A DNA stretch of 64,000 nt from Tetrapyrgos nigripes (lineage: Eukaryota > Basidiomycota > Agaricomycetes > Agaricales > Campanellaceae), in contig JAACJM010000225.1 of NCBI GenBank assembly GCA_013368315.1, positions 1 to 64,000 of the forward strand. Direction: 5' to 3'. Below, one piece after another: positions 56,285 to 64,000 of this stretch. The notes beneath the pieces are model-generated. The model did no database searches, had not been told where the DNA came from, and was given only the letters and a program-made list of their open reading frames with translations. Position numbers and translations under genes: made by a program. Each line of letters opens with the position of its first letter. Position 1 is the first letter of the stretch.

Positions 56285-57948
56285 ATGGAAGAGGGAAACT
56301 TGTGCCATGATTGCCAAACCAAGCTCATAGTCCAGGAAAGGCCACCATTTCCACAGCTTGAGGGCATGTTACACTCCACATACATACCTTCCAACTCTGA
56401 AATCATGCAGGTCCACACACGGATAGAGTCTGCCAACCATGACCTCGATCTCTACGAGGCGGAGATAGAGAAGTTATTGCAAACTCTCTCAACACTCAAG
56501 CAGCAGAGAAATGAGCTTCAGCGTCACAGGAACTGTTGCCGCGCAGTTGTCTCGTCATTTAGAAGGATACCTCCAGAGCTCTGGGCAGAGATCTTCCTCT
56601 TCGCACTGGACAATCAGCCCCTTCTGGTCGCCGAACATCGAATTGTCGCCCCGCGCTTCCTCTTTCGCAGACATGTTCGCTCTGGCGGAATGTAGCCCTT
56701 GGAACTCCCAGACTATGGTCTGTCCTAGACCTCAACGTTGCTTGCGATCACCCAGGTGCCCAGCACCTAGTAGAACTTTATCTCGTTCGATCCATGCCCC
56801 ACCCTTTGGTGCTCACTGTCGAGGCCGCTACGAGTGGCAGCACTGTAGCCTTGCGTGAGCTCGGCTCCAGCGGACAGGCTATCCTGAAATCCCTAATTCA
56901 TTGCGGTGATCGTTGGCAAGTAGCCAACCTTAGGCTCCATCAGAGTGTCCTAGATGCGGAAACCATCTGGAAGTCGGATTCCACCCAATATCCTGTCAAT
57001 CTACGATCCCTAAGGCTGCGGTGGTGGCCAGTCGGAACCCTCTTATCCAATGACTTCTTCTCGCATGCCACCGAATTACAATCGCTGGATGTGTACACCT
57101 TCCATGACAACCTCTTTCATTTAAAGCAACTCCGGAAGCTCACGATCTGCGAATACATCTCTGATGTTCTTCCCTTGTTCCAGAACTGCCCCCATTTGGA
57201 AGACGTCGAATTGCAGTCCGATAGCAATACACCGACTTACACCATCCTACCACCAGCTACTTGCAGCAATGTGCGTTCGTTGAAATACGAGTTTTCCACT
57301 TTCGGCGCTCCTGCAGCGCTATTTCAAGCCATCACTCTCCCCTCTCTTACCTACCTGCACATCGTCAGCTACGGCGTCATCGCGGATTCAAAACATGCAA
57401 TGTTCCTAAGCTTCAGGGATATGCTCATTCGGTCGGCTTGTCCGTTACAAACCCTATACCTGGGACTGGATCTTTTTTCATCCGATCACGAGTTGCTTGA
57501 GATTTTCAGTGTCACGCCAACCTTAGCTGACCTTCGACTCTCTGTTGAGGATCGCCATGGGCTCCTCACTGATAATCTCTTCCGGACCCTGTCCTTCGAA
57601 TTGCCAGACAACCCACGACTCATTCCAGGCCACACTGTCCTGCTGCCTAGATTGACACATGTACACTTTCAGTTAGCGTTCGATCATGATGAGGATTATG
57701 GGCCCCCTTTACCAGACCTTGAAAGCATACTCTCAATGGTCAATTCACGCAGATTACGCGTCACCGTTCCCACCATCGAGACGAAACAACTCGAATTTTT
57801 CCAGTTGGCCGTAGAGCTCTATTCTACAGGTGTCGAAGCAACAGAATGGAAGAAATCATTCTTGCGCGTGGAACCACGTTTTCGTGCCCTAGAGAAAGAG
57901 GGTCTACACTTGGATTTGACGCTAGATGATATGGGTGATGTTAGATGA
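56285..57948 (+). pseudogene. F-box/LRR-like gene, near-intact copy with one-base deletion
   Basis: The start MEEGNLCHDC, coiled-coil region and F-box (RIPPELWAEIF, about residues 93-103) are intact. At 56649-56652 it has CCCC where the intact paralogue has CCCCC, which shifts the frame after EHRIVAP. The remaining 1.3 kb is open in the shifted frame to the stop at 57946-57948 and encodes the LRR-like half (LRKLTICEYISDVLPLFQNC, PHLEDVELQS, LTYLHIVSYG, FSMVN-type motifs). Except for the lost C it would be about 554 aa. F-box proteins link substrates to SCF ubiquitin ligases. Either this is a very young pseudogene or the base is an assembly error. Confidence 0.85.
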
Positions 57949-58333
57949 GGTTGAGAACGGTTCTGAAGAGGAATTGTAATGGAAAGTAGTACGTAGTTTG
58001 TTGAGGCAAGTTGCTATTCAAACCCCAGGACTAACTTGGATTGTCTTTCTCATTCTTGACGTTACAATGTAACGAGACTCACATTCGCAATAAACCTAAA
58101 TGTATTTTCTCTCAACCTGTGTCGAGATTATCCGAAGTTAATGGACTGAGAAGGTAATGTTGTTTTGTCCCTATGGCATCCCTTGTAACGATTCGGAACG
58201 TGTTCTGGGTTTCGTGAACAACAATACCTGATAATCCGACCAGGGATGGGCATGTGAAGAGGCAACGAAAAATCAGCTTGACTCACCAGAAAGTGTCAGA
58301 GGTAATGGACGTACCGTTCAGAACTAGGACTGA
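57949..58333. repeat. F-box 3' flank, shortened copy
   Basis: ATTCAAACCCCAGGACTAAC followed directly by ATTGTCTTTCTCATTC. The flank of the intact gene has roughly 180 bp more between these blocks (about 61860-62035). The copy at 28740-29040 also contains the longer form. No gene is seen in this stretch. Confidence 0.6.
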
Positions 58334-59262
58334 TCATCGACTGCTTCCAATTCGTAACCATCTTAGTACCCTAATATGTTTACTAGTAGAAGGTTTCCCT
58401 GTATCCATGAAATTGACCGTGCTGGCAGATATGCGTTCACTGTCCATGTTTCGGGATTTTGCACGGATATCATCAAGCACATCAAGCAAAGAAACACCAT
58501 CTCCAAGTGTTTTTCTGTACTTTGAATTATCCTCGATAAATGCAGCCCACAACCTCTCCAACGATCTCCTCAGGGTTTCATCATAATCTGGCTCCATAGA
58601 AACACCCAGAAGCCCGATAAACAATAACCCCCATCCGGTGGCCTTGTCGTCCTTCTGCCAATCGTCCAAGACATCCTTTGGAAAGGATCAATGTCCAAAA
58701 CAGGTTTCTTCCCTGAAAGGACATCTGACGGAATTGACGTGAGATGAGATATCACATCGTTCAACCCGCACTTTGTCCCAATATGGCTCCACTCCTTGTC
58801 AAAGAAAACAACCTTGTCGGGTGCGAGTAATTCCTGCAGGGTCCACCCACGTTTGAACCATTCGCTGTGCAGAAACCTCGTCCTCCAAATCTCGGACGTC
58901 ACATCCACGTCAACGAGATACGCGTAACAGACTTCAGCATTTTGGTAGTACGCATACATGCACCTGATGTTTCGAGATATGTCGGCGTGGCTTCCTTTAT
59001 CAATACAACAAGTGTCGATCCAGAGATAACGAAGATTGTCGATTCGGGCCTGGTCACAAGCTTCGAGAATTTTCTGATAGTCAGGCTTTGCCATCGTTTC
59101 CTCCTGAAGGTCGGTGAACTCTTGGAAGGAAACCTCTTCGGAATTCATCCACCTATGTGAGATGATAGCATAGGGAGGGATGTCTTTACTGTTAGCGAAT
59201 TCCACAAGCTGACAAGAATGAGTGTCTATCAGCCGGTGCGGACGAATCTTCGTAGATGCCAT
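58334..59262 (-). CDS. HET-domain protein 2, one-base frame break
   Basis: The start MASTKIRPHR (59262) is followed by IPPYAIISHRWMNSEEVSFQ (motif 1), NLRYLWIDTCCIDKGSHADI (motif 2), AEVCYAYLVDVD, WFKRGWTLQELLAPDKVVFF (motif 3) and FQRMSWTIGRRTTRP. These are canonical for the HET domain of fungal incompatibility and cell-death proteins. The frame then breaks near 58612-58620 (GYCLSG in one frame, LLGVSMEPDYDETLRRSLER in the next) and ends at 58334. A typical HET protein would continue, so the C-terminus is short (about 310 aa in total). It is not closely similar to HET protein 1. It lies between two nearly identical F-box copies. Confidence 0.78.
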
Positions 59263-60127
59263 TGGATGAGAGGAAGCAGGATGAAGAGTGTGCTTGCAGT
59301 AGTACGTTCTCCTGTATTAATCCGTGATATGTGAGACTGATACTGAGCTTATAGTATTAGGACCACGCACCCGAGCGAGGACCGTTGTACGCCTTTGAAC
59401 CGCTCCATCAATCGTGCAAACCGCTTGTCCTGATTCTCAGGTTCCATGGACGCTTGGATAACTTGAGCGTTAGAGAAGATCGTGGTTGGTAGTTGTCACG
59501 GAAGCCATATATAACAGCTCTTGACTCTGAGCGCTGAGCGCTTGACTATATATGTTGGTCTACAGGGACCTTTTCCAGAAAATTGCTGCTAGCAGATCGT
59601 CAGAGAACATGGTGTCTGAAGCAGGAAGAACGATAGTGACAACGACGTTGCGTATTGACCATCTGCTCGAGCACGTCCAGTAACATTACGAAATTGAAAT
59701 GACTGCCTGAAAAATGAGGCCAGACCACGTCAACCTTGTAAAGTCCGAAAATGACGCAACTCGTGCGGCTTTAGTCAGAGCCAGTCGGAAGAAAACGACT
59801 CTTGGACCGCAGAGCCGTACGGAGCCGAGCCGGAGCGGACCGTAGTCGAACCGTTACAACACTACTCTAGATGAACCGACGGGTGAATCGAAAGGGTGAA
59901 TCGCTGCTGGAAAAGTGCGGTCAGAGTTGAAGCGACGACTCAGGCCGTTTCAAGTTCACGAGTTGCGAATCGGTGTCTGGATCAAAGCCAGAATCGTGAA
60001 CTCTGACCCCTATTGCGTCGTGTTGTTACAAGTTTTGAGTTTTGTAAAGTTTGTCCGTAACCCTCACCATCTCCAATTGCAAACCATTTCTCCACCATAA
60101 CTCGCACGTCAAACCACCCTGACAGTA
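59263..60127. other. Spacer between HET 2 and the intact F-box gene
   Basis: A TATATATGG-like TATA site on the minus strand (about 59503-59511) lies some 245 bp upstream of HET protein 2. At about 59790-59875 an ACGG/CCGG-rich stretch ends GAACCGTTACAACACTA, which looks like one terminus of a hAT-like element, but no partner end was found. The last 200 bp are the F-box upstream region. Confidence 0.4.
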
Positions 60128-61792
60128 ATGAAAGAGGGAAACTCTTGCCATAATTGCCAAACCAAGCTCATAGTCCAGGAAAGGCCACCATTTCCACAGC
60201 TTGAGGGCATGTTACGCTCCACATACATGCCTTCCAACTCTGAAATCACGCAGGTCCACACACGGATAGAGTCTGCCAACCACGACCTCGATCTCTACGA
60301 GGCGGAGATAGAGAAGTTATCGCAAACTCTTTCAACACTCAAGCAGCAGAGAAATGAGCTTCAGCGTCACAGGAACTGTTGCCGCGCAGTTGTCTCGTCA
60401 TTTAGAAGGATACCTCCAGAGCTCTGGGCAGAGATATTCCTCTTCGCACTGGACAATCAGCCCCTTCTGGTCGCCGAACATCGAATTGTCGCCCCCGCGC
60501 TTCCTCTTTCGCAGACATGTTCGCTCTGGCGGAATGTAGCCCTTGGAACTCCCAGACTATGGTCTGTCCTAGACCTCAACGTTGCTTGCGATCACCCAGG
60601 TGCCCAGCACCTAGTAGAACTTTATCTCGTTCGATCCATGCCCCACCCTTTGGTGCTCACTGTCGAGGCCGCTACGAGTGGCAGCACTGTAGCCTTGCAT
60701 GAGTTCGGTTCCAGCGGACAGGCTATCCTGAAATCCCTAGTTCATTGCGGTGATCGTTGGCAAGTAGCCAACCTTAGGCTCCATCTGAGTGTCCTGAATG
60801 CGGAAACCATCTGGAAGTCGGAGTCCATCCAATATCCTGTCAATCTACGATCCCTAAGGCTGCGGTGGTGGCCTCGCAGAAGAATCTTATCCAATGACTT
60901 CTTCTTCCATGCAACCGAATTACAATCGCTGGATGCGTTCCCCTTCCGTGACAATCTCTTTCATTTAAACCAACTCCGGAAGCTCCGAATACGCCGCAAC
61001 ATCTGTGATGTTCTTCGCTTGTTCCAGAACTGCCCTCATTTGGAAGACGTCGAATTGCAGTCCGATAACAATACACCGACTTACACCGTCCTACCACCAG
61101 CTACTTGCAGTAATGTGCGTTCGTTGAAATACGAGTTTTCCACTTTTGGCGCTCCTGCAGCGCTATTTCAAGCCATCACTCTCCCCTCTCTTACCTGCCT
61201 CCACATCGTCAGCTATGGTGACGACCTGGATTCGAAACATGCAATGTTCCTAAGCTTCAGGAATATGCTCACTCGGTCAGCTTGTCCGTTACAAGTTCTA
61301 CACCTGCGAATGGATCCTTTTTCGTCCGATCAGGAGTTGCTTGAGATATTCACCGTCATGCCTACCTTAGCGGTTCTCAGACTCGCTGTCGAGGCTTGCT
61401 ATGGGCTCCTCACTGATAATCTCTTCCGGACCCTGTCCTTCGAATCGCCAGACAACCCACGACTCATTCCAGGCCACACTGTCCTGCTGCCTAGATTGAC
61501 ACACTTTCAGTTAGAGCTCTGTCAGGTTGAGGACCTGGATGAAGATGGGCCCCCTTTACCAGATCTTGAAAGCATATTCTCAATGGTCAACTCACGCAGA
61601 TTACACGCCACCATTCCCACCATCGAGACGAAGCAACTCGAATCTTTCGAGTTGACTGCAGACCTCGACTCTACATCTGTCGAAGCAATAGAATGGAAGA
61701 AATCATTCTTGCGCGTGGAACCACATTTCCGTGCCCTAGAGGAAGGAGGTCTACACTTGGCTTTGACGCTAAGTGAAGGTGAAAACTTCTAA
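60128..61792 (+). CDS. F-box/LRR-like protein, intact copy (554 aa)
   Basis: One uninterrupted frame. Residues 7-10 form CHNC, with no second metal pair nearby. A coiled coil lies at about 40-80 (IESANHDLDLYEAEIEKL), and the F-box at about 86-135 (SSFRRIPPELWAEIFLFALD). The rest has irregular leucine-rich motifs (VNLRSLRLRWW, LFHLNQLRKLRI, CPHLEDVELQS, TLPSLTCLHIV). This is the common Agaricomycete F-box layout. The box should bind Skp1 in an SCF ubiquitin ligase and the LRR part the target, which is unknown. Only this one of four copies in the window is fully open. The start is chosen because the same ATG opens all copies. Tandem with the 56285 copy, with a HET gene between. Confidence 0.9.
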   Translation: MKEGNSCHNCQTKLIVQERPPFPQLEGMLRSTYMPSNSEITQVHTRIESANHDLDLYEAEIEKLSQTLSTLKQQRNELQRHRNCCRAVVSSFRRIPPELWAEIFLFALDNQPLLVAEHRIVAPALPLSQTCSLWRNVALGTPRLWSVLDLNVACDHPGAQHLVELYLVRSMPHPLVLTVEAATSGSTVALHEFGSSGQAILKSLVHCGDRWQVANLRLHLSVLNAETIWKSESIQYPVNLRSLRLRWWPRRRILSNDFFFHATELQSLDAFPFRDNLFHLNQLRKLRIRRNICDVLRLFQNCPHLEDVELQSDNNTPTYTVLPPATCSNVRSLKYEFSTFGAPAALFQAITLPSLTCLHIVSYGDDLDSKHAMFLSFRNMLTRSACPLQVLHLRMDPFSSDQELLEIFTVMPTLAVLRLAVEACYGLLTDNLFRTLSFESPDNPRLIPGHTVLLPRLTHFQLELCQVEDLDEDGPPLPDLESIFSMVNSRRLHATIPTIETKQLESFELTADLDSTSVEAIEWKKSFLRVEPHFRALEEGGLHLALTLSEGENF

Positions 61793-62573
61793 TCGAAAGT
61801 AGTATGTAGTTTGTTGAGGCAACTTGTTGCTATTCAAACCCCAGGACTAACTTGGCACAAAACAGGTTGTGTTCTATCTACTCCACTTGGTTCCGAATTT
61901 TGGATACGGGTTTCTGTAGCCAGTTCAGCAAGATTTGCTCGTTTGCCTGCCAGCTGGCGTCTTTATACATTTAAAACTGGGACATGAACAAAGCTTCAAG
62001 GGATACAGACTCCAGCCGCTTTCTTCAAGACTCATTGTCTTTCTCATTCCTGACGCTACATTGTAACGAGAATCGCATTCGCAATAGACCTTAGTGTATT
62101 TTCTCTCTTTATGTGTTCCTGGATTTCACGGTGCCATGTGTTCCTTATTACGGCTCTCACCTTCTACTAGAAGGCTTGATATCTACCAGGAACTTTCTCT
62201 CATACGTGTAATGTAGGCTCATTGTTCATGATTCGCCAAAGTAATCAAAGTTTAGACAGCGTGCCCAAAGAGATGAGCAAATGAGGATTGAATCGGATGA
62301 CTCGGCTGTTAGCCTGATTGGACAACGAGGGTCAAACGCATCCGATGACATCAACACTGAAAAGCAACAAGGATAGTGAACAGTCGGTTGTTAAGAACCT
62401 GGAAGAAAGATTTTCTGAAAAACAGACTAGATTTGAACTAATATTGTAGATAAGCCTAAGGAATACATTGCTACGAGATCTTTTGACAAAGCAGAGGTTC
62501 TATACTACATCTTCTATAGTACAACATGAGCTGACGAATACAATCACAAAAGAAAGAAAGAAGACACCTAGGA
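61793..62573. repeat. F-box 3' flank, long form, then intergenic DNA
   Basis: About 61835-62110 matches the detached flank at 28740-29040 and, in part, 58010-58100. At about 62186-62222 a fragment of the F-box/POP4 upstream region (TGATATCTACCAGGAACTTT then CTCTCATACGTGTAAT) occurs in the same orientation as at 34345. No gene is supported before the zinc-finger gene. Confidence 0.6.
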
Positions 62574-64000
62574 TCAATTTCTCGTGCGCGGAAGTCCAAG
62601 GTGCTTCTCGCCATAATGGATACTTAGACGGCCCTTGGAAAAGCTTTCCCCGCATCCTTTCCAGCGACAGCCCTTCTCTTTGATTTTCCGATTTAACCAA
62701 TCAGAGTGCGCTGAGTCATTTTTATGCTCCAGGAGATGACGATTAGCATCGGTGCAATCCCGCATATTTAATGCAGTCAGATTTGCACCACAGACTTTGC
62801 CTGTGGCCTGATTAATCACCCAGCGACATCTCTTTGAGAGGAGGGGGGGAACAGGTAATTGGGCCCAAGCTTGGAGATTCGATCTAAGACGAAAGGATTG
62901 TCAGTCTAAGGACAAAATTGTGGAAGAAAAACGACACACGATAGGCCTGACGTGGAAGCGGAAGATTGTCCATGGACAGGAGGGTGACTGGTCGTTTGAG
63001 GAACAAATACAAGAGAGGTATGGGTATGCATGACAGGTGCAGCATGAGAAACCTCATTCCCAGAAGCTTGGTTACTGGAACTATGAGAGAGACAGAAGTC
63101 AGTAACAATTGAACAGAAGACAATTCAACGGACTCACGGATAGCTGTTGGAGTGGAGGATGATGTACTGTGGCGGATGAGGATGAGGTGCATGGTTTTGC
63201 CGTTGGACGTTGCTCGGCCCAGCATGAGTATGATATTGACCGCCCTGGCCAGGCTGATGGTAGTGCTGAGCCCATGGCAGCTGGTTGTCCGCGCCAAGTA
63301 CATTGCGGTCTACAATGACTGGAGAAACGGTGACGTGCTGCTGCACACCGTCAAGTAGCTGAAGACGGTGATGATGACCATACGGAGCCGACGATGGTTG
63401 AGCTAACAATTGGTTCTCATTGTACACTTGCTGATAATGAACGGAATGGGAGTAGGTTCCTACGTCGACATTGCTTCCATGAGCTGGAATCCATTGGGGA
63501 ACACCATCGTCAGCTTGGTTTATGTCGTTGTTCTGCAGATCCAGTAACAGGCCATCCTCAGTTCCTTCAGCTGGAGAAGGAAGAGGAAATTGGGCTTTGT
63601 CGCGTTCTGATGGCTCAAAAGGCACCCGCTGTGCATCGGCGTCTAGCAATGCATTAAGCCTCGATCTCTTACTTCTGTCACCATCGTTGTTGGTAGTGAC
63701 CAAATCTCTGCATCGTTTCTTGCTCCCGGATTGAGGGACGGGGGACTCCGGAACGGCATTGGATAGCACATTATATGCTTTGACTTCGTGCGGCTCTGGG
63801 GTAGTGGCGGCCGTCGAAGGCGTAATTGGGGATGTCATAGGTGAAGAGGTTGGAGTCGTCGAAGTCGGAGATGAGGGAGATGAATGAGAAATGTTCTTGA
63901 GCGATGAGAGGGAAAGCGCAGGCATGGAGGGAGGGGATTCCGGATTGTTTTGCAATGCCAGAGGCACTTTTAACTCTTCATTTACAGCATCTTGTGGATC
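62574..64000 (-). CDS. C2H2-type zinc-finger protein, 5' end outside window
   Basis: The minus strand enters already in frame from the right edge (preceding codons read NEELK, then VPLALQNNPE), so the start lies beyond 64000. The first exon (to about 63138) is Ser/Pro/Thr-rich with KKRCRDL and RSKRSRL basic clusters, which could be nuclear localisation signals, and a His/Gln/Pro-rich stretch. After an intron (GTGAGT...CATAG) comes SSNQASGNEVSHAAPVMHTH, and after a second (GTGTGT...CTTAG) the zinc-finger part: CRWVINQATGKVCG, then HLLEHKN, then CRWKGCGESFSKGRLSIHYG and EKHLG, ending LPRTRN. The second set fits C-x4-C-x12-H-x4-H. It is probably a nuclear DNA-binding regulator; the target is unknown. 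Confidence 0.75.

Noticed and set aside
1..64000. CRISPR arrays, bacterial operons, prophage or plasmid origins
   Set aside because: The intron-rich genes and gene families are fungal; no regularly spaced repeats or bacterial signals are present.

Overview
The window looks like nuclear DNA of a mushroom-forming basidiomycete (Agaricomycetes, probably Agaricales). The reasons are genes split by many 50-60 bp GT-AG introns, and the families present: F-box proteins with an RIPPELWAEIF-type box, HET-domain proteins, a DUF6533 seven-helix protein, a pogo-like DDE_1 transposase and a Tad/I-type LINE. I found no bacterial operons, CRISPR arrays or tRNA/rRNA genes. The species cannot be named from sequence alone.

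1-17.2 kb is an AT-rich, strongly CpG-poor island of decayed mobile DNA. It holds a gene remnant with three in-frame stops (0.6-2.5 kb) and an LTR-type element without gag-pol (3346-8559). The second LTR of that element carries a nested 1081-bp Tc1/mariner-like deletion derivative. There are three members of a CAAGGGGG-ended element family with 8-bp target duplications (9.0, 14.1 and 16.8 kb), a 646-bp hAT-like element inserted at the very end of one of them, and TTATAAT-rich flanks that may mark one larger 6.5-kb element.

17.3-34.9 kb is mixed. It contains an F-box fragment, a 580-bp hAT-like element and a DUF6533 membrane-protein gene. A 7.07-kb composite hAT-like unit (21563-28634, perfect 8-bp duplication) contains a pogo-like transposase gene broken by three CGA-to-TGA-type stops and by a second copy of the Tc1/mariner derivative. 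After that come mostly non-coding repeats, an F-box pseudogene with a large deletion, and a remnant of POP4/Rpp29 (an RNase P/MRP subunit).

35-43.2 kb is the most ordinary gene-bearing part: a universal-stress-protein-like gene, a divergent FAD-dependent aromatic monooxygenase, a HET-domain gene and a divergent uncharacterised membrane protein.

43.7-55.4 kb is a tandem segmental duplication. Each unit has a short gene remnant, a roughly 500-aa multi-pass membrane protein and the 5' end of an SF1 RNA helicase. The first unit was interrupted by a 5'-truncated LINE with a 15-bp target duplication. Only the second unit carries the full MOV10/SDE3-like helicase.

55.4-64 kb holds a second POP4 remnant, two nearly identical F-box genes flanking a second HET gene, and a C2H2 zinc-finger gene that runs off the right edge. 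Several otherwise well-preserved genes differ from an open frame by one base, often in a homopolymer, so assembly error must be weighed against pseudogenisation.
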